A DNA stretch of 64,000 bases from Acinetobacter courvalinii (GCF_014635545.1 NZ_BMDA01000005.1:1-64000), one strand, 5' to 3'. Positions 49,011-58,402 are shown, counted from the stretch's first letter. Numbers and translations are program-made. Notes: generated by a model not told the origin, from the sequence alone.

Positions 49011-50012
49011 ATGAATGCATTTGATGTGAGAAAAGTCATACGTCCAATTGTATTACTTGTGGCGGTCCTGATCGCAGTATATACGGTGGTGCATTTATGG
49101 AATTACTACAATGCTGCACCGTGGACACGGGATGGCCGTATTCGTGGTGATGTGATTCAGGTGGCCTCCGATGTCAATGGGTTGGTCACCGAAGTGCTGG
49201 TACAGGACAACCAGAGCGTGAAAAAAGGTCAGGTGCTATTTAAAATTGATGTGGCACGTCAGGCGCTGGATGTGGAACAGGCCAAATCGGATTTAGCCAA
49301 AGCCAAAGCCGGTTTGGCGCAGGCACATGCCAATCTGGCAGGAGCAAAAGCCAGTCTGGTCAAAACTGAAGCCAATATGAAACTGGCGGAGAAAAATGCT
49401 GCGCGTTATGCCAGCTTGATGGATGGTGCCATTTCCAAGCAAGAACAGGATCAAGTCTTTGCGACACGTGATCAAGCGATTGCAGAGAAAGAGCAACTGA
49501 CTGCCAATATCGAACAAGCCAATGCTGCGATCCAGCAACAACAGGCCTTGATTGAGGTGGCCAATAGCACGCTGCATTTGGCTCAGTTGAATTTGCATCG
49601 TTCTGAAGTGGTTGCACCTGCGGATGGTACCTTATCGAACTTTGATTTACGTGTCGGTAACTATGTTAAAGTCGGGCAAGCCGTGGCAGCATTGTTAGAC
49701 CGTCAACAACTTTATGTGGTCGGTTATTTTGAAGAAACCAAACTCAACCGTATTCATGTCGGTGATGCTGCAACGGTACAACTGATGGGTGATCGTCAAC
49801 AGATTCGTGGTCATGTGCAGGGGATCGCCTCAGGGATTGAAGACCGTGAGCGCTCTGGCAGCTCAAATTTATTGGCGAATGTGAATCCAACCTTTAGCTG
49901 GGTGCGTCTGGCGCAGCGTGTACCGGTAAAAATTGTACTGGATGAGCAGCCGCATAATCCATTGGCCTTTGTGTCGGGGCGTACTGCGACTGTGAGAATT
50001 ATTGAAAAATAA
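49011..50012 (+). CDS. HlyD-family membrane fusion protein (AaeA-like)
   Basis: I chose the ATG at 49011 (MNAFDVRKVIRPIVLLVAVL), which follows AAAGG; in-frame ATGs at 48993 and 49005 would add at most six residues. The 333-residue protein has an N-terminal TM helix (about 11-30). The lipoyl half-domain contains PWTRDGRIRGDVIQVASDVN, then an Ala/Gln-rich coiled-coil hairpin (about 85-185) and the second lipoyl half with VVAPADGTLSNF. It would link the inner-membrane exporter to the outer membrane. It completes the AaeBXA-type operon. Confidence 0.92.
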   Translation: MNAFDVRKVIRPIVLLVAVLIAVYTVVHLWNYYNAAPWTRDGRIRGDVIQVASDVNGLVTEVLVQDNQSVKKGQVLFKIDVARQALDVEQAKSDLAKAKAGLAQAHANLAGAKASLVKTEANMKLAEKNAARYASLMDGAISKQEQDQVFATRDQAIAEKEQLTANIEQANAAIQQQQALIEVANSTLHLAQLNLHRSEVVAPADGTLSNFDLRVGNYVKVGQAVAALLDRQQLYVVGYFEETKLNRIHVGDAATVQLMGDRQQIRGHVQGIASGIEDRERSGSSNLLANVNPTFSWVRLAQRVPVKIVLDEQPHNPLAFVSGRTATVRIIEK

Positions 50013-50105
50013 TCCATACGGTTCCCAAGTGGTGTAATTCATTTAAGAATGAGACAACAAAAAGCGGCATGGAACGCCGCTTAATGATAAAAATGATGGT
50101 TTTCG

Positions 50106-50549
50106 CTAAGGGGTAATCCCGGCAGGATCGCGATACCAGCTTTGAATTAATAATGCAGCGGCAAAGCTATCCGCAGATAAACGTTTGGCCTGACCTTTAC
50201 TTTGATAAGATTCGAGTTCTTCTCTGGCTTCACGTGTGGTCAGACGTTCATCTACCATCCAGGTTTGAATATTGGTTTGATGACGTAAACGACGGGCGAA
50301 TTTCCGTGCACGTGCCGACAGTTCAGATTCAGAGTCATCCATATTCAGCGGTAAGCCCACCAAAAATAAGGTCGGTTGCCATTCCTTGACGATCTTTAAC
50401 AGTTTATCCCAGTCTGGAATACCATCTTTCATGGCAAATAAGGGCAGGGGATTGCTACTTTCAATCGTGGATTGTCCAATCGCCATCCCCATTTTCTGCG
50501 TACCAAAATCAAAGGCCATAATTGATTGAGCTGTTTGCATATCAGGCAT
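50106..50549 (-). CDS. ruvX: Putative pre-16S rRNA nuclease / Holliday junction resolvase YqgF
   Basis: YqgF/RuvX is an RNase H-fold nuclease required for maturation of the 5' end of 16S rRNA in E. coli. The 147-residue protein (ATG 50549 overlaps the yqgE stop by 8 bases, ATGCCTGA) has [28 protein letters not shown] and [10 protein letters not shown], the conserved acidic residues of the fold. A longer start at 50567 would lie inside yqgE. It is translationally coupled to yqgE. Confidence 0.95.
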   Translation of the reverse strand: MPDMQTAQSIMAFDFGTQKMGMAIGQSTIESSNPLPLFAMKDGIPDWDKLLKIVKEWQPTLFLVGLPLNMDDSESELSARARKFARRLRHQTNIQTWMVDERLTTREAREELESYQSKGQAKRLSADSFAAALLIQSWYRDPAGITP

Positions 50550-51096
50550 GACCAATCTCGGATGCAAACCAGGTGCGGTCTACCCCAATTTTCTTGTAGG
50601 CGGCATCCCAACGGTCACCATAAGGCAGATTGAAAATCAGATCCATATCCGACTCACAGATCAACCAGTCACCGCGGGTAATTTCTTCTTCAAGCTGGTT
50701 TTTGCTCCAGCTGGCATAACCCAGGGCAATCTGATAGCGACCCACCCCTTCATTATGCGCGATCGCATCCAGAATATCCTTACTGGTGGTAATGCAGACG
50801 TTTTCGCCCACCGCAATCGACGAATGCCATGTCGGTTGACCGGTATGTAACACAAAACCTGCTTCCGGGCGTAATGGACCGCCCTGCAATACCGCATGCG
50901 GATGCACATTATCGGCATCAATTTCTAAATCATTGAGTAATTCTTTGATCTGTAATTCAGAAGGGCGATTGATGATAATACCTTGAGCGCCATCTTCGTC
51001 ATGGCGAGCCACGTAAATGACCGTATTGGCAAAGAAGTCATCGGCCATGTCAGGTGGGGCGATGAGACAACGGTGAGTTAGATATTGTTTCGTCAC
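50542..51096 (-). CDS. yqgE: YqgE/AlgH family protein
   Basis: The 184-residue protein matches the UPF0301 (AlgH/YqgE) family: [20 protein letters not shown] near the N-terminus, [29 protein letters not shown] and the [20 protein letters not shown] segment. The biochemical role of the family is unresolved. It is adjacent to ruvX in many gammaproteobacteria, as here, and overlaps it by 8 bases. Confidence 0.96.
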   Translation of the reverse strand: MTKQYLTHRCLIAPPDMADDFFANTVIYVARHDEDGAQGIIINRPSELQIKELLNDLEIDADNVHPHAVLQGGPLRPEAGFVLHTGQPTWHSSIAVGENVCITTSKDILDAIAHNEGVGRYQIALGYASWSKNQLEEEITRGDWLICESDMDLIFNLPYGDRWDAAYKKIGVDRTWFASEIGHA

Positions 51097-51210
51097 CTAG
51101 GCGGTTCTCCCTCAATGTATGGTGCTGATCTATCTATATAGGTTCTTTTTATCAACATACAAGAGTTAATCGGATTTCGCCAATTATTTTCTCATATTTT
51201 ATGCCTTGGC

Positions 51211-52872
51211 TCAGGCCGACTGAAATTTTAGCTGTCGTAACTGTCTGGCATGTTGCAAAGTGGTCTCACTAATTTCAACGCCGCCCGACATGCGCGCCAG
51301 CTCTAAAATACGTTGCTCTTCGCCCAGTTCGATAATGGTACTGCTGGCCGGATCGGTTTGTTGTTTCTTCACCAGCAGATGTTGGTCAGACTGTGCTGCA
51401 ACCTGAGCCTGATGAGTGATACATAATAATTGGACGTGCTGGGCGAGATCCGCCAGTAAGCGTCCCACCACTTCAGCTGTGCCTCCACTGATCCCGACAT
51501 CAATTTCATCAAATACCAGCACTTCAGCATCTGTTTTTTCTGCATTCATGACCTGCATGACCAGGGCAATACGTGACAACTCACCTCCGGATGCTACGCG
51601 CGCCAGTGGTTGTGGCGGAATGCCTTTATTGGCAGTAAATAAGAGCTGAATAAAGCTTAAGCCTTCTGCATTGGCAGGTTCTAAGGGTTCAAACTTAAAC
51701 TCGAAGTGTGCTTCAGGCAGTGCCAATGGTTTGACCTGTTCGGTGAGCTGTTTCGCTAATGGAATCGCTGCTGCACGACGAATCTCATCTAAATGCTGGG
51801 CTTTTTGCATAAAGTCCTGATAGGAGACTTCAACCTGTTCCGCCAGTGTTTCTGGATCTTCCAACTGATGTAGCTGTTCTAATTCCTGTTGCCAGCTTTC
51901 ATATTCCTGCTTGAGTAATTCGGGTTGGGTGCGATGCTTGCGGGCCAGACGATGGAATACCTCCAACGTCGCATTCAGTTGTTCCATCCGCTCCGGATCA
52001 AAGCTTTGACGATCAATAAACTGACGCAGGCTTGCCGTAGCATCATCGATTTCACTTTGGGCATTGAGCAAAGCATTATAGATATTGGCGAGCTGTTCAC
52101 TACGACCCGCATGAGACTCCAGACGACGAATGATCGAGGCTACTTCCTGGGTAATATTCTGTTCCGCTTCATCTAACACATTCAGGCTATAGCTACAGTC
52201 CTGCATGATATGTTCATGGTGACTGAGACGATCAAACTCCTGTTCAATGTCCCGATAATCGGTTTGAACCACGTCTTCGAGTTCTTCAATCTGGGATTCG
52301 AGATTTTGTATTTTCTGAATGCGTGTTGCCTGTGCATCCAACGCTGCTTGATGCTGGCGGATATTCTTTTGCCAGGTACTATAGGCTTCACGAACAGCAT
52401 TCGAGGGTTCAGCAAAATTGTGATAACGGTCCAGCCAGCGTTTCGGATAAGGTGGCTCTAATAACTGTTGCTGACTGTGCTGGCTATAGAGTTGTACCAG
52501 TAAACGGCCGATTTCCTTGAGTTCGGCTAAACTACTCGGACGGCCATTGATCCAGGCCTTGCTACGACCGGTGGCAAAAATCACACGTCTTAAATGGATT
52601 TCACCTGAATCATCATCCAGTTCATGTTCGGCGAGCCATTGTGCTTCGGCACTGTCCGCCTGATAGCTAAATACGGCAGTCACATCGGCTTTGTCAGCGC
52701 CATAGCGGACATAGTTGGTATCGGTACGTTCACCCAGACATGCAGATAGCGCATCTAACAATAATGATTTGCCCGCGCCAGTTTCACCGGTCAATACATT
52801 GAAGCCTTGTTCAATATCTAAAGCCAAATGGTCGGCGAGTGCAAAATTAATTAAAGTTAAATGGGTGAGCAT
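51211..52872 (-). CDS. recN: DNA repair protein RecN
   Basis: RecN is an SMC-like ATPase of double-strand-break repair. The ATG at 52872 gives 553 residues, the usual length; an upstream TTG at 52884 would add four. Motifs are Walker A GETGAGKSLLLDAL (about 31-44), a long coiled coil (about 155-360), signature VASGGELSRIALVMQ, and Walker B VLVFDEIDVGISG. It is followed by yqgE after a 114-base gap and preceded by the repeat-rich spacer. Confidence 0.97.
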   Translation of the reverse strand: MLTHLTLINFALADHLALDIEQGFNVLTGETGAGKSLLLDALSACLGERTDTNYVRYGADKADVTAVFSYQADSAEAQWLAEHELDDDSGEIHLRRVIFATGRSKAWINGRPSSLAELKEIGRLLVQLYSQHSQQQLLEPPYPKRWLDRYHNFAEPSNAVREAYSTWQKNIRQHQAALDAQATRIQKIQNLESQIEELEDVVQTDYRDIEQEFDRLSHHEHIMQDCSYSLNVLDEAEQNITQEVASIIRRLESHAGRSEQLANIYNALLNAQSEIDDATASLRQFIDRQSFDPERMEQLNATLEVFHRLARKHRTQPELLKQEYESWQQELEQLHQLEDPETLAEQVEVSYQDFMQKAQHLDEIRRAAAIPLAKQLTEQVKPLALPEAHFEFKFEPLEPANAEGLSFIQLLFTANKGIPPQPLARVASGGELSRIALVMQVMNAEKTDAEVLVFDEIDVGISGGTAEVVGRLLADLAQHVQLLCITHQAQVAAQSDQHLLVKKQQTDPASSTIIELGEEQRILELARMSGGVEISETTLQHARQLRQLKFQSA

Positions 52873-53460
52873 AAACGCATCCAATGCACAGAATCTTTTG
52901 CTTAAAGATAGAGAAGTTTTAAAGTTGCTACAAGAGTTGAATGGTGGAATTTCCTGATTTACTGTGCGGATAGAGGGTTATTTTGTGATGTGTTTGACCT
53001 CTTGGCTTTTTCTTCAACATTTATAGCGGGGGAGCTCAGGTTTTGCGTTGAGCAGATCCAATTTGTTTGTCCGACGCTATGTACAGTATATGAGTTATAT
53101 ATGATGCAAGGACTTATGCTCAGGTAAATATTATTAATGTTTGCTGTTCCTCGCCACTCGTAGCATATGAGCCATATATGGCGCAAGGTCTTGCGCTCAG
53201 GCAAAGTTTCACTTTGCTTATCTTCGCCACTCACAGCATAGCTGCTCGACTTGCGCCCAGACAAAGCGTTGCTTTACCTTCCTTCACTCACAGCACAGCT
53301 GTTCGTCTTGCGCTCAGGCAAAGTTTCACTTTGCTTATCTTCGCTCAGGTATGAAAATTGCTATGTTTAGCCCAGAAAATGGATTGATTAGTTGTCACGG
53401 CACAATTAAACTACGTCCAGCATAACCTAATATAAATGCGGCATTATTTGGAGAGTACGC
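52873..53460. other. Repeat-rich spacer between recN and ppnP
   Basis: This 588-base stretch has no supported gene. Its 3' half holds four degenerate tandem copies of a 57-75-base unit. The 52959-53264 minus ORF crosses the repeats and has no SD, so I do not call it. The last 110 bases before ppnP must hold its promoter, and GGAGAG lies before the ATG. Confidence 0.6.
53085..53346. repeat. Four degenerate tandem repeats with internal palindromes
   Basis: Units at about 53085-53159, 53160-53232, 53233-53289 and 53290-53346 share TTGCGCTCAG, GCAAAGTTTCACTTTG-like and CTTCGC(CA)CTC segments. The second and fourth contain an exact 38-base direct repeat (53190-53227 and 53307-53344). Within units, CAAAGTTTCACTTTG and GCGCAAGGTCTTGCGC are palindromic, so each copy can fold. 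No transposase or CRISPR-like regular spacer is present. Confidence 0.75.
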
Positions 53461-53787
53461 ATGAGTTCAGTGCAGTTTGATCATGTAACGGTCATTAAGA
53501 AATCGAATGTGTATTTTGGCGGGGCATGTATTAGTCACACCGTACAATTTGAAGATGGTACAAAAAAGACTTTAGGTGTAATTTTACCCACTGAACAGCC
53601 TTTAACTTTTGAAACACACGTGCCAGAGCGTATGGAAATTATTTCTGGCGAATGTCGTGTAAAAATCGCAGATAGTACAGAAAGTGAATTATTCCGTGCA
53701 GGGCAATCATTCTATGTCCCTGGCAATAGTACCTTCCTGATTGAAGCAGACGATGTCCTCGACTATGTCTGTCATTTAGAAGGCTAA
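53461..53787 (+). CDS. ppnP: Pyrimidine/purine nucleoside phosphorylase PpnP
   Basis: PpnP (formerly YaiE, DUF1255) phosphorolyses several nucleosides to base and ribose 1-phosphate. The 108-residue cupin-fold protein has SNVYFGGACISHTVQFEDGT, LGVILP, PERMEIISGECRVKI and the GQSFYVPGNSTFLIEA cupin motif. It is slightly longer at the N-terminus than E. coli PpnP (94). SD GGAGAG precedes the ATG. Confidence 0.93.
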   Translation: MSSVQFDHVTVIKKSNVYFGGACISHTVQFEDGTKKTLGVILPTEQPLTFETHVPERMEIISGECRVKIADSTESELFRAGQSFYVPGNSTFLIEADDVLDYVCHLEG

Positions 53788-53826
53788 CCTATTCCTTTCT
53801 AAATCGAGTACACTAGAGCCAATAGA

Positions 53827-53858
53827 AATCCTGTAAAGTCATTTTGCAGGATTTTTTT
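53827..53858 (+). terminator. Terminator of ppnP
   Basis: AATCCTG-T-AAA pairs with TTT-G-CAGGATT with one wobble, then a T-run. A second, partial copy of the stem sequence lies at 53894-53917. Confidence 0.85.
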
Positions 53859-53893
53859 ATTAGGTAATCTTGCGGAGCTATAATCGCTCCTCA

Positions 53894-53917
53894 CCTGTAA
53901 AGTCACTTTGCAGGATT
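53894..53917. repeat. Duplicate of the ppnP terminator stem
   Basis: CCTGTAAAGTCACTTTGCAGG then ATT repeats 53829-53852 with one base changed (A to C in the loop side), 65 bases downstream. The T-run is broken (CTTATTTTT), so termination here should be weaker. Confidence 0.7.
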
Positions 53918-53982
53918 CTTATTTTTCAATATTCCTAACACTCTTTTTTATACAAAAGAGAACGTGCTAAACGAGGTCGTTC

Positions 53983-54729
53983 ATGGCAAAACCTGAATAT
54001 TATTATGGCGTTCATTCGGTAGAGTCATTGTTGGAGTTAGAGCCTGAACGCGTTTTGACTTTATTTACATTAAAAGGTCGAGATGACCAGCGTTTGCAAA
54101 AGATCTTGCAACTGGCCGAACCTTTCGGGATCAGTATTCAAAAAGCCAGTCGCGACAGTCTGGAAAAACTGGCAGGTTTACCCTTCCATCAAGGGGTGGT
54201 TGCTGCGGTGCGCCCACATCCGACCTTGAATGAAAAAGATCTGGATGAACTCATGCAGCAGTCTCCAGATGCGTTGTTACTGGCGCTTGATCAGGTGACT
54301 GACCCGCACAATCTTGGCGCGTGTATCCGTACCGCGGCAGCGATGGGGGTGCAGGCAGTGATAGTGCCACGTGACCGTTCAGCTAGTCTGACACCGACAG
54401 CACGTAAGGTTGCCGCGGGTGGGGCCGAGAAAGTTAAGTTTATTCAAGTGACCAATCTGGCAAGAACTTTGGCACATCTGAAAGACAGCACGCATACCCG
54501 TGTAATTGGGACCATGCTGGATGAAAAAGCATTACCGATTCATCAGTGTGATTTTAAAGGTCCTGTGGTGATTGTGATGGGTGCTGAAGATACCGGTTTA
54601 AGACCGATTACCCAGTCACAATGTGATCATACCGTGTATATCCCGATGGCGGGTGACTTGCAAAGTTTAAATGTCAGCGTGGCAACAGGTATGGCATTAT
54701 ATGAAGCCTGCCGTCAACGTGGTGTATAA
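53983..54729 (+). CDS. rlmB: 23S rRNA (guanosine-2251-2'-O)-methyltransferase RlmB
   Basis: RlmB methylates G2251 in the 23S rRNA P-loop. The 248-residue SPOUT protein has an N-terminal substrate-binding domain (PEYYYGVHSVESLLELEPER) and the SpoU motifs NLGACIRTAAAMGVQAVIVP, VIVMGAEDTGLRP and IPMAGDLQSLNVSVATGMAL. Length matches E. coli (243). It is followed 31 bases later by a DMT transporter gene. Confidence 0.96.
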   Translation: MAKPEYYYGVHSVESLLELEPERVLTLFTLKGRDDQRLQKILQLAEPFGISIQKASRDSLEKLAGLPFHQGVVAAVRPHPTLNEKDLDELMQQSPDALLLALDQVTDPHNLGACIRTAAAMGVQAVIVPRDRSASLTPTARKVAAGGAEKVKFIQVTNLARTLAHLKDSTHTRVIGTMLDEKALPIHQCDFKGPVVIVMGAEDTGLRPITQSQCDHTVYIPMAGDLQSLNVSVATGMALYEACRQRGV

Positions 54730-54760
54730 TTTAAGCTCATATTGTTCTATGTAAGCCCAG

Positions 54761-55672
54761 ATGACTGCTCGTACGCAAGGCTATTTCTTTATCCTGATCA
54801 CCATGTGTATCTGGGGCGGATTTACCATTTTTTCCCGCCTCAACGCACATTGGCATGTCAGTGTCTGGGATCTGGTGGCCATGCGTTTTGCCATTGCTTC
54901 CCTGATTTTATTGCCAGTTTTGATCTATAAAAAAGATCTCGCTTTTTTATGGAATCCGCGACCCGTGATTTTGGCGCTGATTGGCGGACTCGTATATTGC
55001 CTTACGGTGTATAGCGCCTTTTTACATGCACCCGCTGCCCATGCAGCCATTTTCCTGAATGGCTGTATTCCGCTGTGTACCGCCGTCGCTGCCTATATCT
55101 TGTTTAGACAGCCTTTTGATAAGCATACTTGGGCCAGTCTGATCATCATGATGAGTGCATTGCTGCTGATGAGCTATTTGATGCTGCATGATCAAGCCTC
55201 AGGATTAGGTGTCGGGGATCTACTTCTATTTGTCAGTGCAATCTGGTGGGGGATTTTCACGGTTTTGCTGAAACAGTGGAAGCTCTCAGCCTGGCACGCA
55301 ACCGCAGGTGTGGTGATCTGGTCTGCAATTATCTATCTCCCTATTTATCTTCTATTTATTCCCAAGCATTTCCATGAAGCAACGCCTGCACATTTATTGA
55401 TTCAGGGGCTTTTTCATGGTGTGCTGGTGGTTATTGTGGCAACCCTGACTTATGTGGCAGCCATTGAGCGATTAGGGGCATTTAAAACAGGCAGTATTGT
55501 CACCTTGGCCCCCTTCATTGCTGCGCTTATTGCCGTGCCTTTACTCAATGAGCCGTTGAATGCTGCGATTGTGTGTGGCCTGATCGGGATGGGAATCGGT
55601 GCATTGCAGCCATGGCGCTGGTTGCGTAAAGATAGTCTGGCTGCACAATTAGCCCGGCAGAAACAAGGTTAG
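54761..55672 (+). CDS. EamA/DMT-family transporter
   Basis: The 303-residue protein has ten TM helices in two EamA repeats (about 5-140 and 150-285), starting GYFFILITMCIWGGFTIFSR. This is the drug/metabolite transporter superfamily, which exports amino acids, metabolites or drugs; the substrate is unknown. Its stop (TAG 55670-55672) overlaps the stop of convergent coaE by 2-4 bases, with no terminator between them. Confidence 0.88.
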   Translation: MTARTQGYFFILITMCIWGGFTIFSRLNAHWHVSVWDLVAMRFAIASLILLPVLIYKKDLAFLWNPRPVILALIGGLVYCLTVYSAFLHAPAAHAAIFLNGCIPLCTAVAAYILFRQPFDKHTWASLIIMMSALLLMSYLMLHDQASGLGVGDLLLFVSAIWWGIFTVLLKQWKLSAWHATAGVVIWSAIIYLPIYLLFIPKHFHEATPAHLLIQGLFHGVLVVIVATLTYVAAIERLGAFKTGSIVTLAPFIAALIAVPLLNEPLNAAIVCGLIGMGIGALQPWRWLRKDSLAAQLARQKQG

Positions 55673-56274
55673 AAGGCGTGTTCTGCACGTTGTAAATAAC
55701 TCAAGTGCAATGGTTTCAGTTGTTGATGCAGATGTTCCAATAAACCATCATTGACGACAATATCATTGGCAAGCTGTTGTTTTTGCGCACGGGGCATTTG
55801 TGCCGCAATGATTTTACGGATCTGTTCTTCGCTTTGTCCATCACGTTGACTGGCCCGTTGTAGCTGGGTTTGTTCATCAGCATCCACCAGTAAGGTATGG
55901 TGTGTGAGTTGATGCTGATTGGTTTCAAAAAGTAAGGGTGAAACCAAAATTACATAAGGACTTTCAGCCTGTTGTAATTGCTGGATGATGGACTGGCGAA
56001 TGGCGGGGTGGGTGATTTTTTCCAGCGTTTGACGGGCTTCCGGAAACTGGAAAATATGCTCACGTAGTGCTCTGCGATCTAAATTGCCGTCTTCCAATAA
56101 GACCCAGTCACCAAAGGCTTGCTGTATTGCCTGTAATGCAGGCTGGCCTGGCTCAACCACTTCTCTGGCCACAACGTCGGCATCGACTACGCTAATACCT
56201 TGAGATTCAAACCATTGGGTCGCAGCTGATTTCCCACTACCAATACCGCCTGTAATCCCCAAGATAAAACCCAT
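55669..56274 (-). CDS. coaE: Dephospho-CoA kinase
   Basis: CoaE phosphorylates dephospho-CoA at the 3'-hydroxyl, the last step of coenzyme A synthesis. The 201-residue protein (ATG 56274; a GTG at 56283 lies inside pilD) has the P-loop GITGGIGSGKSAATQWF, VDADVVAREVVEPG and HPAIRQSIIQQL. Its start overlaps the end of pilD, and it is the last gene of the pilB-pilC-pilD-coaE operon, an order known from pseudomonads and relatives. Confidence 0.96.
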   Translation of the reverse strand: MGFILGITGGIGSGKSAATQWFESQGISVVDADVVAREVVEPGQPALQAIQQAFGDWVLLEDGNLDRRALREHIFQFPEARQTLEKITHPAIRQSIIQQLQQAESPYVILVSPLLFETNQHQLTHHTLLVDADEQTQLQRASQRDGQSEEQIRKIIAAQMPRAQKQQLANDIVVNDGLLEHLHQQLKPLHLSYLQRAEHAF

Positions 56275-56275
56275 A

Positions 56276-57136
56276 TTAACCACCTAAATAAACTTTCATG
56301 ATTTGATCACCCCATAAAAAGGCGATCCAGCCTGCAATTGCAATATAAGGGCCAAATGCAAATGGCTGATTTTCACCACGCATTTTCAGCAGAATAATAC
56401 CAATAATCGCACCGACCATTGAAGAGAGTAGCACGATTAAAGGCAGCAGCATTGGTCCCATCCATGCACCTAAGGCGGCTAACAGTTTAAAGTCGCCATG
56501 GCCCATGCCTTCTTTATCTTTGAGTAATTTGTAAATATAGTACACGATCCAGAGACACAGGAAGCCAATGATATAACCCCAGATCGCCAGACTGGCCGAG
56601 GTATAAATGGCATAACTATTAATTCCTAAACCTAAGGCAGCGAGGGGAAGGGTAAAGCGATCGGGTAGCAATTGGGTATCAAAATCAATAAAAGTCAGAG
56701 TGATCAAAACCCAGGTCAACACTAAACCGAAGAGCATTTGTAGGGTTGGGCCATAGACCGCAACGACCACCAGCGAGCACAGCATGGTCAATAGTTCAAT
56801 CAGCGGATAACGGATACTGATCGGATTGTGGCAGCTGCCACATTTACCCCGCAGCGCTAACCAGCTAATCACAGGAATATTCTGGTACCAGCGAATAGGA
56901 GCGTCACACTTGGGACAAGTCGAAGCGGGTTGACTCAGTGTCAGTTTGCTTTGGTCAATTATCGGCTGTTCAGGATGCAGGAGCATCTGGCATTCCTGCT
57001 GCCACTCTTGTTCCATCATCTTGGGTGTGCGGAAGATGACAACATTTAAGAAACTGCCGATACATAAACTCAAAAGCCCAACTGCAAGATACAGTGCAGT
57101 CGGGTTTTCGATAAAATAAGAAAGTAACGATTGCAT
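56276..57136 (-). CDS. pilD: Type IV prepilin peptidase PilD
   Basis: PilD cleaves the leader of type IV prepilins and N-methylates the new N-terminus. The 286-residue inner-membrane protein has the N-terminal methylase part with four Cys in CPKCDAP and CGSCHNP. The catalytic aspartates are in DFDTQLLPD and in the GHGDFKLL motif. About eight TM helices are present. It lies 12 bases after pilC and overlaps coaE. Confidence 0.96.
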   Translation of the reverse strand: MQSLLSYFIENPTALYLAVGLLSLCIGSFLNVVIFRTPKMMEQEWQQECQMLLHPEQPIIDQSKLTLSQPASTCPKCDAPIRWYQNIPVISWLALRGKCGSCHNPISIRYPLIELLTMLCSLVVVAVYGPTLQMLFGLVLTWVLITLTFIDFDTQLLPDRFTLPLAALGLGINSYAIYTSASLAIWGYIIGFLCLWIVYYIYKLLKDKEGMGHGDFKLLAALGAWMGPMLLPLIVLLSSMVGAIIGIILLKMRGENQPFAFGPYIAIAGWIAFLWGDQIMKVYLGG

Positions 57137-57148
57137 TTAAACCCCAGA

Positions 57149-58378
57149 TTACCCAACCACAGAACCCATTTGGAAGATCGGTAGATACATGGCAACAACC
57201 AAGCCACCGACTAAAATACCCAGTATAGCCATGATTAGCGGTTCCATCATAGAGGTTAAACCATCTACGGCATTGTCGACTTCATTTTCATAATGGGTGG
57301 CAACCTTATCCAGCATGCTGTCTAAGGCACCTGATTCTTCACCAATCGCGACCATTTGAATGGCCATTGAAGGGAAGCGGTTCGAAACTCGCATGGCGAA
57401 CTGCAGTTGCTGACCTGTGGCAACATCTTCGCGAATTTTCATGACCGCTTCTTCATAAATCACGTTATTGGTTGCTCCCGCCGTTGATTCTAATGCATCA
57501 ATCAGTGGGACACCTGCAGCAAACGTCGTGGCTAAGGTACGGCTATAGCGCGCAATAATGGCTTTATAAACCAGATCGCCAAAAATAGGCGCTTTCAAAG
57601 CCATTTTATCGAGCAGATCGCGGAATTTCTTGCTGCGCTTTTTCGCTTCCAGAAAGGCAGCAATAATGGCACCAATCACGATAATCAGGATAAACCAATA
57701 CTCTTGCATCCATTTGGACATGTTCACCACCATTTTGGTGAATGCCGGAAGATCTGCGCCAAAAGAACTGAACAAGTCTTGGAATACGGGTACCACTTTG
57801 ACCATCAGAATAATGGTCACAATCACAGCCACCACAATCACCGTAGCCGGGTATTTCATGGCCTTTTTAATTTTCTGTTTGAGCAGTTCACTTTTCTCTT
57901 TATAGATCGCAACGCGGTCTAACATGGTTTCGAGTGCACCTGATTGTTCACCCGACTCCACCAGCGAGCAGAACAGATTATCAAAATATTGCGGGTATTT
58001 TTTTAAGGCGCCAGCAAAAGTATTACCGCCTTCAACCTCGCCTTTGATCCCCAACACCACTTCACGCATAGAGGGATTTTCCAAGCCTTCGGCCACGATT
58101 TCAAAGCCCTGTACCAGTGGTACACCTGCTTTCATCATGGTGGCCAATTGACGGGTGAAAATGGTGATATCCAGCGTGGTCACTTTTTTCTTCATCAGGC
58201 CTTCAAGAATATTCTTGCGTTTTTCCCGAATATTCTTAATGGTGACCCCTTGTTTACGTAAGGTGACTTTCGCCAAAGCCATATTACGTGCCGGTAATTC
58301 CCCTTTAATTTTTGCCCCTTTCCGGTCAACCCCTTCATAAGCAAAAGTTGGCATCATTTGCGCTTTTTTAGCTGCCAT
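57149..58378 (-). CDS. pilC: Type IV pilus inner-membrane platform protein PilC
   Basis: The 409-residue protein has two T2SSF domains, about 70-195 and 275-395, each with a TFAGALKKYPQYF- or GVPLIDALE-type core and a following TM pair. PilC is the platform on which the PilB and PilT motors act. The N-terminus contains AYEGVDRKGAKIKGEL. It lies 24 bases after pilB and 12 before pilD. Confidence 0.96.
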   Translation of the reverse strand: MAAKKAQMMPTFAYEGVDRKGAKIKGELPARNMALAKVTLRKQGVTIKNIREKRKNILEGLMKKKVTTLDITIFTRQLATMMKAGVPLVQGFEIVAEGLENPSMREVVLGIKGEVEGGNTFAGALKKYPQYFDNLFCSLVESGEQSGALETMLDRVAIYKEKSELLKQKIKKAMKYPATVIVVAVIVTIILMVKVVPVFQDLFSSFGADLPAFTKMVVNMSKWMQEYWFILIIVIGAIIAAFLEAKKRSKKFRDLLDKMALKAPIFGDLVYKAIIARYSRTLATTFAAGVPLIDALESTAGATNNVIYEEAVMKIREDVATGQQLQFAMRVSNRFPSMAIQMVAIGEESGALDSMLDKVATHYENEVDNAVDGLTSMMEPLIMAILGILVGGLVVAMYLPIFQMGSVVG

Positions 58379-58402
58379 GATTATTAATCCTTTTTATTGA
58401 TT

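Noticed and set aside
52959-53264. Minus-strand ORF of 101 codons
   Set aside because: It runs through the tandem repeats, has no ribosome binding site, and its residues follow the repeat units, so it is a chance frame.
53085-53346. CRISPR-like array
   Set aside because: The copies are adjacent and degenerate with no unique regular spacers, and no cas genes are present.
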